This document shows, piece after piece, positions 27,840-36,692 of a stretch of 64,000 nt of DNA (the first letter of the stretch is position 1; each line of letters begins with the position of its first letter). The stretch is from positions 620,001 through 684,000 of the forward strand of contig NZ_JAAKYZ010000001.1 of assembly GCF_015229955.1 (NCBI RefSeq), written 5' to 3'. The position numbers were made by a program, and so were the translations under genes. Origin of the DNA: Campylobacter concisus (GTDB taxonomy: Bacteria > Campylobacterota > Campylobacteria > Campylobacterales > Campylobacteraceae). Below the pieces are notes generated by a model that saw nothing but the letters and a program-made list of their open reading frames with translations, ran no database searches and was not told where the DNA came from.

Positions 27840-28980
27840 ACTCGCTCATCAAGGGCTCTAGGCCGTTTGCTTTTATCATAGCCTTGATCTCATCCACACT
27901 TCTGCTATCACTTATCTCAAACTGCTCGTCGCCCTTTTTCTCTTCGCCGTGAGCACCGATGCTTACTTTTACGCCAGCGCTTATCTTATTTGCAGCTATC
28001 TTTACGGCGTTGTCGCGAAATTTCGCCTTTTCTCTAGTTGAGATAGTTATGCTGGCCGTTGGCATGAAAATTCTATAAGCGCAGATCACTTGTAAAAGCT
28101 CGCGCTCTCCCACGTCGCGTGGATTGATGCGGTCGTTGTTTATGATAGGGCGAAGCCTTGGGCATGAAAATGCGATCTCGGCGTGTGGATACTTTTTTTG
28201 AACTAAGCTTGCGTGAAGTGCCGTAGCAAAGGCGTCAAGCCTAAAGTCATCTATGCCAAGAAGTGCGGCAAAGCCAACCCCTCTCATACCCCCAAGAAGC
28301 GCTCGCTCTTGCGCATTTAAGCGGTATGGGAAAATTCTTTTATTGCCACCAAGGTGGATTTTTTCGTATTTTGTGGGATTGTAGGTCTCTTGAAAGACGG
28401 TCACGTAGTCTGCGCCACTTTTGTGAAGTAGGGCGTAGTCTTCAGAGTTTAGCGGGTAAATTTCAACCCCAACGACTTTAAAAAATTTCTTTGCCAAAGC
28501 GCAGGCATTTGCGATGTAAGCTACACTTGAGTTAGTCTCGCTCTCGCCAGTTAGTATTAAAATTTCTTCTAAGCCGCTCTTTGAAATTTCTCTTAGCTCC
28601 CTTGTGATCTCCTCGTCGCTTAGCTTTGCCCTTTTTATGTTATTTTTAGCATTAAAACCGCAATAAACGCAGAGGTTATCGCAGTAGTTTGCTATATAAA
28701 GCGGGGTAAAAAGCGTGATATTTGAGCCAAAATTTGCCCTTGTCTTTGCCTGAGCTAGCTGGGCTATTTGCTCTAAAAATGGCGCTGCAGCAGGCGAGAG
28801 CAGGGCTTTTAAATTTTCTAGCGAGCAGTGCTTTGCATTAAGAGCTGCTTTTACGTCGGCTTCTGTGTAAATTTCTGGCTTATAGTTCGCTCGCTCTTTT
28901 AAAATTTCATCCATGATCTCACTGCCAACATCCTGCATATGAGGTAGTAGCTGCATGTGGTTGGTTCTTGTAAATTTCAT
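27826..28980 (-). CDS. thiH: 2-iminoacetate synthase ThiH
   Basis: Radical SAM tyrosine lyase (384 residues) that supplies dehydroglycine for thiazole formation in anaerobes and microaerophiles. The cluster motif CDNLCVYCGF has three cysteines as C-x3-C-x2-C near 109-116. The BATS-like C-terminal domain is present. It shares its first base position with the thiG stop (28980), as expected for coupled translation, and feeds ThiG directly. There is no thiO, so the anaerobic route is used. Confidence 0.94.
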   Translation of the reverse strand: MKFTRTNHMQLLPHMQDVGSEIMDEILKERANYKPEIYTEADVKAALNAKHCSLENLKALLSPAAAPFLEQIAQLAQAKTRANFGSNITLFTPLYIANYCDNLCVYCGFNAKNNIKRAKLSDEEITRELREISKSGLEEILILTGESETNSSVAYIANACALAKKFFKVVGVEIYPLNSEDYALLHKSGADYVTVFQETYNPTKYEKIHLGGNKRIFPYRLNAQERALLGGMRGVGFAALLGIDDFRLDAFATALHASLVQKKYPHAEIAFSCPRLRPIINNDRINPRDVGERELLQVICAYRIFMPTASITISTREKAKFRDNAVKIAANKISAGVKVSIGAHGEEKKGDEQFEISDSRSVDEIKAMIKANGLEPLMSEYVYV

Positions 28981-29744
28981 CAGTCTAAAAATCCAGTGAG
29001 TGGAGATGAGGCGTTTGCGCTTTTGCTCTTTGCGCCAAGGCCTGCTAGATAGGCGTTGCGACCAGCGATGATAGCCTCTTTGAAGGCTCTTGCCATGAGC
29101 GGGATATTTTTAGATGAGGCGATGGCTGTGTTTGCCATGATAGCAGCTGCTCCCATCTCCATCGCTTCGCACGCTTGTGAGGGCCTACCGATGCCAGCAT
29201 CTACGATGATTTGCGTATCAAGCTCGTTTATCAAAATCTCGATGATGTCTTTAAAAACTAGCCCCTGGTTTGAGCCAATGGGCGCAGCTAGAGGCATTAT
29301 GCAGCTAGCTCCTGCGCTTAGCATCGCTCTTGCGGCGTTTAGATCTGGAAACATATATGGCATTGGCACAAAGCCGTCATTTGCCAAGGCTTCGCAAGCT
29401 TTTATCGTTTCAATATTGTCTGGAAAGAGAAATTTAGAGTCAGTGATGATCTCTATTTTAACAAGCTCACCACACCCAAGCTCACGTGCAAGCTGGGCGA
29501 TGCGAACGGCCTCTTTGGCGTTTCTAGCGCCACTTGTATTTGGCAAAAGCGTCACGCCTTTTGGGATAAAATCAAGTATATTACGCTCTTTGCTCTCGTT
29601 TATGCGCCTAAGAGCAAGGGTTAAGATCTGCGCTCCAGCCTCGTTTATGGCTGAGTCGATGAGCTCGTGTGAGTACTTGCCAGAGCCAAGGATAAAGCGG
29701 CTTTGAAACTCCTTGTCGCCAAGGATCAAGCTATCATTTTGCAC
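28980..29744 (-). CDS. thiG: Thiazole synthase ThiG
   Basis: Thiazole-phosphate synthase (254 residues). Motifs are [10 protein letters not shown] near 17-26, the Schiff-base Lys in [11 protein letters not shown] near 97-103, and [22 protein letters not shown] near 180-201. It joins deoxyxylulose phosphate, the ThiS thiocarboxylate and dehydroglycine. It lies immediately next to thiF and thiH in one operon. Length and motifs are standard. Confidence 0.95.
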   Translation of the reverse strand: MQNDSLILGDKEFQSRFILGSGKYSHELIDSAINEAGAQILTLALRRINESKERNILDFIPKGVTLLPNTSGARNAKEAVRIAQLARELGCGELVKIEIITDSKFLFPDNIETIKACEALANDGFVPMPYMFPDLNAARAMLSAGASCIMPLAAPIGSNQGLVFKDIIEILINELDTQIIVDAGIGRPSQACEAMEMGAAAIMANTAIASSKNIPLMARAFKEAIIAGRNAYLAGLGAKSKSANASSPLTGFLD

Positions 29745-30596
29745 TTACGCCTCCAAACCCATAAGTAGCCTAATGGCCAAATTTGCCTCATGATTTGCGC
29801 AGATGGTAACGCGTGGTGCCATGAGCCCTTGACCGATCTTCGCCTCGTTTGTGAGGTCGCCACAAAGATAGACATTTTTGGCAAATTTTATGGTTTTTAT
29901 GAGATTTGAGCTAAAGTATCCAGCCATGCCAGAGGCACCGATGATCTTTTTATCTTTTAGGCTGGCACCAGCTTCGTTTAGTATCATCGCCTTGCCAGCG
30001 ACATTGTCAAATGCTTCGCATAAAATTTCGCACTCACCAAAGACGCTAGCTACGTTTTTTTCGTCTAAAAATATATCGTGAGTTTCGACCTCGACAAAGG
30101 GATTTACGTCATTTATCAGCTCTTTAAGTGCCTGCGTCTTTTTCAAGCCGATGTGGCGGACGAAATACTGCTGGCGGTTTAAATTACTTGGCTCCACGAC
30201 GTCAAAATCGGCAAGTACCAGCTTTTTTACGCCAACTCTAGCTAGGCTTAGCGCGATATTTGAGCCAAGGCCGCCAAGTCCAGCTACGCCTATCACCGCT
30301 TTACTTAGGGCTAAATTTAGCTCAGGGCTGTTTCGTGAAGCGATCATCGCGCGTAAAACTTCACGCTCAGGCATCACGCCACGCCTTATAAATACGACGT
30401 TTGAGCCATCTTTTAGCTCGCTATCTTCTTTTATAGCAAAGCCATCAACGATAAAAATATCTGGCTTTGTCGCGTTAAATTTTTCTAAAAATTTATAAAT
30501 TTCACTCTCTTTATCGCCAAGTGCAAGCTCTTTTAGCTCGCTAAGGCTTTTTACTGGCACCTTAAATTTTGCGCCGTTTAATACAATCTCTATCAT
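29745..30596 (-). CDS. thiF: Sulfur carrier adenylyltransferase ThiF with ThiS-like N-terminal extension
   Basis: E1-like enzyme that adenylates ThiS. ATG 30596 with GAGGAG 4 bases before it is preferred over ATG 30617, which overlaps thiS. The mature product has 283 residues. Residues 1-75 look like a beta-grasp segment (MIEIVLNGAKFKVPV, then GFAIKEDSELKDGSNVVFI), resembling ThiS but lacking a terminal Gly-Gly. Residues ~85 onward are the Rossmann adenylation domain (GVAGLGGLGSN, then DFDVVEPSNLNRQ). The paired CxxC zinc site of E. coli ThiF is not evident. This fits the ThiF family 2 type. Confidence 0.85.
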   Translation of the reverse strand: MIEIVLNGAKFKVPVKSLSELKELALGDKESEIYKFLEKFNATKPDIFIVDGFAIKEDSELKDGSNVVFIRRGVMPEREVLRAMIASRNSPELNLALSKAVIGVAGLGGLGSNIALSLARVGVKKLVLADFDVVEPSNLNRQQYFVRHIGLKKTQALKELINDVNPFVEVETHDIFLDEKNVASVFGECEILCEAFDNVAGKAMILNEAGASLKDKKIIGASGMAGYFSSNLIKTIKFAKNVYLCGDLTNEAKIGQGLMAPRVTICANHEANLAIRLLMGLEA

Positions 30597-30603
30597 TTTC
30601 TCC

Positions 30604-30807
30604 TCATCCACCGCCAACTAAAGTGACGATCTCATAAGCTTTGCCCTCGCTCATAAAGCGCTCACGCCAAAGCTTTTTTGGCAAAATTTCTCCGTCTCGC
30701 TCAAGGGCTATAAATTTAAGCTCATAGCCATTTTGTGCTAAAAAATCATAAACATTTATATCGTTTTCAAGCTCGAAAATTTTGCCATTTACTCTAAATT
30801 TGATCAT
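30604..30807 (-). CDS. thiS: Sulfur carrier protein ThiS
   Basis: Beta-grasp sulfur carrier of 67 residues ending VTLVGGG, whose terminal Gly is adenylated by ThiF and converted to a thiocarboxylate. The first strand MIKFRVNGKIFEL is typical. The ATG shares its first position with the stop of the aspartate aminotransferase gene (30807), so the thi block is co-transcribed with it. It is the first gene of thiS-F-G-H-E. Confidence 0.93.
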   Translation of the reverse strand: MIKFRVNGKIFELENDINVYDFLAQNGYELKFIALERDGEILPKKLWRERFMSEGKAYEIVTLVGGG

Positions 30808-31985
30808 TAAATTTTGTAGCTTTTTACAAAATTTGCGATCCTCTCGATCGCTTTTTTTATGCTCTCGATGTCTGTCGCAAAAGAAATTCTAAAATATCCC
30901 TCCATACCAAAGCCCACACCTGGCACGGTTGCTACGTTCGCCTCTTCAAGCATCTTTTTGCAAAATCTAAGCGAGTCACTATCTACATCTTTGCATTTTA
31001 CAAATAGATAAAACGCACCATCAGGCTTAACTACGCTTAGCCCAGGGATAGCATTTATCATCTCTACTGCCACGTCGCGTCTTCTTTCGTACTCTTTTCT
31101 CATGTTTTCGATGTCGTCGTCAGTTTCACCAAGAAGTGACGGGATAGCGCCTATTTGCACGATCGAGCTGATGTTACTTGTGCTTTGGCTTTGAAGCTTT
31201 TTGATGCCAGCAATTAGCCAGTCCATCGAGCTTGCTATATAGCCAAATCTCCAGCCAGGCATCGCACCACACTTGCTTAGTCCATTTATCGTGACTGTTC
31301 TTTTAAAAAGATCCTCGCTCACTGAGGCTACGGCGTGAAATTTCTTGCCGTAGATCACTTTTTCATAAATTTCATCGCTTGTGATGATGATGTCAGTGCC
31401 CTTTAAAACCTCGCCAAATGCCGCGATCTCCTCTTTTGTATATACAGCTCCAGTTGGATTTGTCGGGTGATTTAGCGAAAAGACCTTCGTTTTTGGTGTG
31501 ATCGCTTTTTTTAGTTGCTCGGCTGTGACTTTGAAATTTGTGCTCTCGTCCGCCTCGATAAAGACAGGCACGCCGCCACAAAATTTAACGATCTCAGGGT
31601 AGCTAACCCAGTATGGAGATGGGATGATGACCTCGTCACCTGGGTTGATAAGCGCTTGAAATACATTAAAAAGTGAGTGTTTTGCGCCGATGTTTGTGAC
31701 GATTTGATTTGCTTTGTAGTCAAGTCCGTTATCTCTTTTTAGCTTTGCTCTAATGGCGTCTATAACCTCAGGCAGGCCCGGCACTGGCGTGTATTTGCCG
31801 CTTTTGCTATCATTATCAAGTGCGTTTTTTACAGTTTCTCTTATCTTTTTTGGAGTCATAAAGTCAGGCTCACCAGCTGAAAGCGAGATCACGTCGATGC
31901 CAGCAGCCTTCATCTCTTTGGCTTTTGTGCTGATCGCGATGGTTATCGACTCGCTTAATGTTTGCATTCTGTTTGCTAGTTGCAT
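30807..31985 (-). CDS. aspB: Aspartate aminotransferase (class I, PLP)
   Basis: PLP enzyme of 392 residues that interconverts aspartate and oxaloacetate with glutamate and 2-oxoglutarate. Motifs are SLSAGEPDF near 35-43, NHPTNPTGAVYT, the PLP lysine in INGLSKCGAMPGWRFGY near 233-249, and the C-terminal FRISFATD. It belongs to the thermostable Ib group. It follows speA by 11 bp. In C. jejuni I remember cysE between speA and this gene, which is absent here, with thi genes following instead. Confidence 0.92.
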   Translation of the reverse strand: MQLANRMQTLSESITIAISTKAKEMKAAGIDVISLSAGEPDFMTPKKIRETVKNALDNDSKSGKYTPVPGLPEVIDAIRAKLKRDNGLDYKANQIVTNIGAKHSLFNVFQALINPGDEVIIPSPYWVSYPEIVKFCGGVPVFIEADESTNFKVTAEQLKKAITPKTKVFSLNHPTNPTGAVYTKEEIAAFGEVLKGTDIIITSDEIYEKVIYGKKFHAVASVSEDLFKRTVTINGLSKCGAMPGWRFGYIASSMDWLIAGIKKLQSQSTSNISSIVQIGAIPSLLGETDDDIENMRKEYERRRDVAVEMINAIPGLSVVKPDGAFYLFVKCKDVDSDSLRFCKKMLEEANVATVPGVGFGMEGYFRISFATDIESIKKAIERIANFVKSYKI

Positions 31986-31996
31986 TTTCGTCCTTT

Positions 31997-33832
31997 TTAG
32001 TTGATTGTCTTTAGGTAACTATTGTCATTTAAAAATAGATAAAGTTCGCCCAAAATTTGCTTCTTTTGTGTTTCGTTTATCAGAGTTGATTTTTCTAAGC
32101 GCTCATTTAGAGTGTCTTGTATCTCGTAGATATCGTAGTCCATGTCCTCCATGATATCAAGGATCGACTGGCTCTCTAGTAAATTTGTGATCTTGTAGCC
32201 ATCACTTGTTATCTCCACGGTAGCTTCTGTCGGATGGGTAAAGAGGTTGTGCTTCATGCCGATCACCTCTTGATATGCGCCAACTAGGAAAAATCCCAAG
32301 AAATAATCCTCCTTCTCCACATCCACGTCGTGCAAAAGTAGTGGGTTTTTCTCGTCATCATAGCTGATCTCGCCGTCACTATCACAAGTGATATCCCAGA
32401 TCGAAGCTGGCAGGGTAGGGCGCTCATCTAGCCTGTCAAGCGGCATGATAGGGAAATTTTGCTTTAGACCCCAAAAGTCTGGCAAGCTTTGAAAGATCGA
32501 GAAATTTAGTAGGTATCTCTCTTGAACCTCTTTTTGAATTTTAGTTAGATCGCTTGAGTTGCTTTTGTTGCCAAGCATCACGACAGCCTTTTTGCTAATG
32601 AGCCTTAAAAGAACCTCTGCGTTTGATCTATCTTGCAGATCGACATAGCCTAGATCAAAGAGCGTGAGGATGCTCTCGGTGTGGTGGATGGCGTCGTGCA
32701 GGTACTCTAGGGCGTTTGAAGGCTTGATTGATTTATAAAGATCAACTAGCTCGGTTATTAAATTTGGATTGTTTTTCTTTAAATTTAGCTTCTCTTCGGT
32801 GTATTCTTGAGAAAATAGCTCAAGCACAGGAGCAACCAAAAGTGCGTGAGAAGCGGCGATGTAGCGACCTGACTCGATGAAAATATCTGGCTCGATCTCC
32901 TTTTTTTGCTCGCTTATGGTTTTAAGCATATAAACAACGTCGTTTGCGTATTCGTTTAGCGTATAGTTTCTGCTGCTCTCTTCTTTAAACTGCGAGTACT
33001 CGATAGCAAGGCCTCCACCTAAATTTATAGCTTTTAAATTTGAGGCGCCCATTTTTCTAAGCTCAGCGTAGATGTTGCCAGCCTCGATGAGTGCTTTTTT
33101 GAGTGGGTGGATCTCGCTTATTTGAGAGCCGATGTGAAAGTGTATCATCGTGAAGTTTTCAAGTAAATTTGCCTTTTTTAGCATCTTTACAGCTTCTATT
33201 AGCTCGGTTGATGTTAGACCAAATTTAGAGTGTATGCCTCCACTTTTTGCCCAAAGTCCTGAGCCTGTCGAGTGCAGTCTTACCCTAAGTCCGATCTTTG
33301 GTTTTGGTTTAAAACGCTCTTTTGCGATGGCGATTATCGCTTCAAGCTCGTTTAAGCCCTCGATCGTTAGTGTAATGTTATGCCCCATCTCAGCAGCGAT
33401 AAAGCCTATGTTTATCATCTCTTTATCTTTAAAGCCATTTACGGTTATTGGAGCTTTTTCGTTATTGTAAGCCATAGTTAAAAGTAGCTCAGCCTTACTA
33501 CCAGCCTCAAGGCCGTAGTTGTAGGGCCTGCCAAGGCGAACTAGGTTTTTTACAAAGCCTGGATATTGATTGACCTTAAGCGGAAAGACGGCATTAAAGC
33601 TGCCTTTGTAGGCAAATTCTTTCTTTGCTTTTGCAAAGCTTGCGTGGATCTGCTCGATCTGTTTTTGGATAAGGTGCGGAAAGCGAAGTAGTAGCGGCCC
33701 TCTGTAGCCATCGTCTCTTATCTCTTTTACGATGTCGATGATCGCTGGCTTGCTAGCTTCGTTTATGCAGACTTTGCCATCTTCTATCACAAAATTTGAA
33801 TTGCCCCAAATGCTAAGTCCAAAATCATTCAT
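31997..33832 (-). CDS. speA: Biosynthetic arginine decarboxylase
   Basis: PLP-dependent fold III enzyme of 611 residues that makes agmatine from arginine for polyamine synthesis. The PLP lysine is in FPLKVNQYPGFV near 86-97. HIGSQISEI, the GGGLAIEYSQF loop, and the C-terminal region with CDSDGEI (active Cys) are visible. The ATG overlaps the hisS stop by 4 bases. No speB follows. The length is standard for SpeA. Confidence 0.94.
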   Translation of the reverse strand: MNDFGLSIWGNSNFVIEDGKVCINEASKPAIIDIVKEIRDDGYRGPLLLRFPHLIQKQIEQIHASFAKAKKEFAYKGSFNAVFPLKVNQYPGFVKNLVRLGRPYNYGLEAGSKAELLLTMAYNNEKAPITVNGFKDKEMINIGFIAAEMGHNITLTIEGLNELEAIIAIAKERFKPKPKIGLRVRLHSTGSGLWAKSGGIHSKFGLTSTELIEAVKMLKKANLLENFTMIHFHIGSQISEIHPLKKALIEAGNIYAELRKMGASNLKAINLGGGLAIEYSQFKEESSRNYTLNEYANDVVYMLKTISEQKKEIEPDIFIESGRYIAASHALLVAPVLELFSQEYTEEKLNLKKNNPNLITELVDLYKSIKPSNALEYLHDAIHHTESILTLFDLGYVDLQDRSNAEVLLRLISKKAVVMLGNKSNSSDLTKIQKEVQERYLLNFSIFQSLPDFWGLKQNFPIMPLDRLDERPTLPASIWDITCDSDGEISYDDEKNPLLLHDVDVEKEDYFLGFFLVGAYQEVIGMKHNLFTHPTEATVEITSDGYKITNLLESQSILDIMEDMDYDIYEIQDTLNERLEKSTLINETQKKQILGELYLFLNDNSYLKTIN

Positions 33833-35055
33833 CCCAGCTCCTTTTCAAGCTCATCTAAATTTATCGTTTTTTCGTCTTTGGTCTCTAAATTTTTATACCA
33901 AATTTTATTCTCTTTCATCTCATTTTCGCCCACGCAAAGGAAAATTTTTGCATTTTTATTGTCGGCATTTTGCAGATGTTTTTGAAGTTTTTTAGCTTCA
34001 TAAGAAATTTCAACCTGATATTTTTTGCGAAGTTTTGAGCCAAGATTATAGATAAAATCAACATTCGTCGCATCAAGCGCACAAAGATAAACTCCGTTTC
34101 GCTCATCCACAGCTTCGCCTAAAATTTCCATTATCCTCTCAACGCCCATCGCAAAGCCAACGCCATAACTTGCTCTACCGCCAAGATATTCAACGAGCCT
34201 ATCGTATCTGCCTCCGCCAGCGACCGCGCTTTGTGAGCCGATCTCGTTGCTGATAAACTCAAACGCCGTCTTGCAGTAATAATCTAGCCCACGAACGAGC
34301 TTAGTGTCTATCTCAAATTTAACGCCATTTGCCGTTAAAATTTCTTGCAATTTTGCAAAATCGGCTTGCGCCTCATCGCTTAAGCTATCGGTGATAACTG
34401 GAGCGTTTTTATAAATTTCTTGGCAGCTCTCGACCTTGCAGTCAAGCACGCGGATAGGGTTTAAAAGCTTGCGTCTTTTGCAGTCCTCGCAAATTTTATC
34501 GTCATTTTCATCTAAAAATTTGACGAGTTTTTCTTTGTAAGACTTCATCGAGCTCTCGTCGCCAAGCGAGTTTATTTTTAGGGTTGTTTTTATATTTAGC
34601 CTATTAAAAATTTCGCTCACCATCAAGATAATGCTCGCATCCTCATAGACGCTACCCTCGCCAAAGCACTCACAGCCAAACTGGTGAAACTCTCTCAAGC
34701 GGCCTTTTTGTGGGCGCTCGTAGCGAAACATCGAGCCGTGATAAAAGCAACGTTTTGTTACATTTGCCCTGTCAAGTTTTGCCTCGATAAACGCTCTAAC
34801 GACGCCAGCCGTGCCTTCAGGACGCAAGCAAACGTCGTTTCCGCCTTTGTCTTCAAACTGATACATCTCTTTGCCCACGATGTCACTGCTCTCGCCGACA
34901 CTTCTTTTAAAAAGCGCCGTCTCCTCAAGGTGCGGGGTCAAAATTTGCTCATATCCGTAGTTTTTTGCGACTTCCTCGCAGGTTTTGATTATCTGTGCGT
35001 AAAGTTTTGCGCGAGCTGGAAGCATATCTTTCATGCCACGAAGTGCCGTTATCAT
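33829..35055 (-). CDS. hisS: Histidyl-tRNA synthetase
   Basis: Class II synthetase (408 residues). Motif 2 RYERPQKGRLREFHQFGCE, the CLRPEGTAGVVRA region, the histidine-A motif LVRGLDYYCKTAFE, and motif 3 GVGFAMGVERI are all present, with the anticodon-binding domain at the C-terminus. It begins behind AAAGGATAATGCG. It forms hisS-speA-aspB-thi; tmk is 29 bp upstream in the same direction. Confidence 0.96.
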   Translation of the reverse strand: MITALRGMKDMLPARAKLYAQIIKTCEEVAKNYGYEQILTPHLEETALFKRSVGESSDIVGKEMYQFEDKGGNDVCLRPEGTAGVVRAFIEAKLDRANVTKRCFYHGSMFRYERPQKGRLREFHQFGCECFGEGSVYEDASIILMVSEIFNRLNIKTTLKINSLGDESSMKSYKEKLVKFLDENDDKICEDCKRRKLLNPIRVLDCKVESCQEIYKNAPVITDSLSDEAQADFAKLQEILTANGVKFEIDTKLVRGLDYYCKTAFEFISNEIGSQSAVAGGGRYDRLVEYLGGRASYGVGFAMGVERIMEILGEAVDERNGVYLCALDATNVDFIYNLGSKLRKKYQVEISYEAKKLQKHLQNADNKNAKIFLCVGENEMKENKIWYKNLETKDEKTINLDELEKELG

Positions 35056-35084
35056 CGCATTATCCTTTTTATTTTTTTGTGATT

Positions 35085-35672
35085 TTACTTAAAATTTATA
35101 AAATTTTCTATCTCTTTTGAAATTAGCTCTATGCTTTTAGATGCGTCTATAAAAAGCGTTTCATAGTCATTTTTGATGAGAATTTGCTTCATCAAACTTT
35201 GCACTTTTAAAAGATACTCTAGCCCGCGAGCCTCGATCTTATCGCTTGTGCCTCTATTTTTTAGACGCGAGCTTATAAGCTCATGGCTTGCTTCAAAAAA
35301 GATGATCTTATCTGCAAATTTATCATTTAGTGCAAATTTATTAAGCTCTAAAAGCACGTTTTCATCTAAGCTTTCATCATTTGCCAAAGCGTAGGCGACG
35401 CCCGAGATAAAGCCTCTGTCGCTTAAAATGAGCCTACTTAAATTTGGAGCGACCAGCTTTTCAAAATGCTCAGCTCTATCAGCTAAAAAGAGTAAAATTT
35501 CAGCCCTTTTGCCTATTTTTATGCTTGAGCTTAGTAAAATTTCACGTAAATTTTCACCAAGTTGCGTGCCACCAGGCTCTTTTGTGACGATGGCATCGCT
35601 AAATTTAGAAGCTAAAATTTCTATCTGCGTGCTCTTGCCAACGCCGTCAATGCCTTCAAACAAAACATACAT
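35085..35672 (-). CDS. tmk: Thymidylate kinase
   Basis: dTMP kinase of 195 residues. The P-loop FEGIDGVGKSTQ is at 5-16. EPGGTQLGE carries the DR-like substrate motif, and LSDRGFISGVAYAL is the dTMP-binding region. A short LID follows (RLKNRGTSDKIEARGLEYL). It is one base from coaD and the last gene of the flgA-ubiX-coaD-tmk run, the order I recall as Cj0769c-Cj0766c. Confidence 0.95.
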   Translation of the reverse strand: MYVLFEGIDGVGKSTQIEILASKFSDAIVTKEPGGTQLGENLREILLSSSIKIGKRAEILLFLADRAEHFEKLVAPNLSRLILSDRGFISGVAYALANDESLDENVLLELNKFALNDKFADKIIFFEASHELISSRLKNRGTSDKIEARGLEYLLKVQSLMKQILIKNDYETLFIDASKSIELISKEIENFINFK

Positions 35673-35673
35673 T

Positions 35674-36144
35674 TTACGCCTTTAAATTTTTAAGAATTTT
35701 TGCTGGCACTAGGTTGCTCACGTCGCCGTCGTGGCGCAGGACTGAGCGGACGATCGAGCTTGAGATGAAGGCGTTATTTAAGCTTGGCATAAGATAAACC
35801 GTCTCAAATTCGTCCCAAAGTGCAGCGTTTGCGTAGCCGATTTGTAGCTCATACTCAAAGTCGCTAACCGCGCGGAGTCCCCTGATAACGGTGTTTATGC
35901 CGTGCGATTTAGCAAAATCAACAAGCAAGTTATCAAAGCCAAGAACGCTTACGTTTTTTAGCTCACAAACTGCCTCTTTTGCCATTTCTATACGCTTTTC
36001 ATGTGCAAACATCGGCTGTTTGCTGTCACTTTTAGCAACTGCTACGATTACCTTGTCAAAAATTTTTGTAGCCCTTATGATGACGTCTAAATGGCCGTTT
36101 GTGATCGGATCAAAAGTCCCTGGATAGATGCAAGATTTTTTCAA
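35674..36144 (-). CDS. coaD: Phosphopantetheine adenylyltransferase
   Basis: CoA biosynthesis enzyme (156 residues). TTG 36144 is preferred. It overlaps the ubiX stop as TTGA, gives the classic N-terminus KKSCIYPGTFDPITNGH, and AAGG lies 7 bases upstream. A GTG at 36153 is the alternative. The nucleotidyltransferase signature TNGHLDVI and the C-terminal ISSSIVRSVL are intact. Confidence 0.95.
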   Translation of the reverse strand: MKKSCIYPGTFDPITNGHLDVIIRATKIFDKVIVAVAKSDSKQPMFAHEKRIEMAKEAVCELKNVSVLGFDNLLVDFAKSHGINTVIRGLRAVSDFEYELQIGYANAALWDEFETVYLMPSLNNAFISSSIVRSVLRHDGDVSNLVPAKILKNLKA

Positions 36145-36692
36145 ATTTGCCACCTTTTGTAAAGATTATTTTCGATTTTTAAGGCATCAAGCCACTTGCC
36201 AATGATGAAATTCTCCGTATCAAGAAGGCTCTTTATGCCCGCATAGTAGCCTAAAACTGGGGGCGCGATGATGGCCCCAAGAGATGAGAGCAGCTGCATC
36301 TGAGAAAGCGCGATAGTGGAAAACGGCATCTCTCTAACCCCCAAAACTAGGGTTTGCCTCTCCTTTAGCGCGACACTTGCGGCCCTTGTGATGAGCGTGT
36401 CGCTTATGCCGTTTGCAACTTTTGCTAGCGTGTTGGTAGAGCAGGGTGCTATAATCATGGCATCCGTGCCAAACGAGCCAGAAGCTGGGCCTGCGCCAAG
36501 ATCCAAATCATCATAAATTTTTACGCCAAGATCATTTAAATTTAGCTTCAAATTTTCTTCAGCCTCCAAAACCTTCATGGCATTTTTACTAACTATGACG
36601 TGCGCCTCGCAACTATCTTTGGCAGCCTTGACAAGCTTTAAAAAGAGTCCAGCCCCACTTGCTCCAGTGGCTGCAAATACTATCTTTTTCAT
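36141..36692 (-). CDS. ubiX: Flavin prenyltransferase UbiX
   Basis: Makes prenylated FMN for UbiD-type decarboxylases (183 residues). The N-terminal flavin loop FAATGASGAGLFLKL, the APCSTNTLAKVANGISDTLITRAA stretch and REMPFSTIALSQM are typical. It overlaps flgA by 4 bases and coaD by 4 bases. UbiD itself is not in the window. Confidence 0.93.
   Translation of the reverse strand: MKKIVFAATGASGAGLFLKLVKAAKDSCEAHVIVSKNAMKVLEAEENLKLNLNDLGVKIYDDLDLGAGPASGSFGTDAMIIAPCSTNTLAKVANGISDTLITRAASVALKERQTLVLGVREMPFSTIALSQMQLLSSLGAIIAPPVLGYYAGIKSLLDTENFIIGKWLDALKIENNLYKRWQI

Noticed and set aside
29056..29706. Long plus-strand open frame (216 codons) antisense to thiG
   Set aside because: thiG has all family motifs on the other strand; the antisense frame has no recognisable domain, and long shadows are expected opposite Ala/Gly-rich genes.
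30604..31985. Search for a TPP riboswitch ahead of the thi genes
   Set aside because: thiS starts directly at the stop of the aspartate aminotransferase gene, leaving no leader; no THI-box-like sequence was seen in that overlap or in the short gap before aspB.
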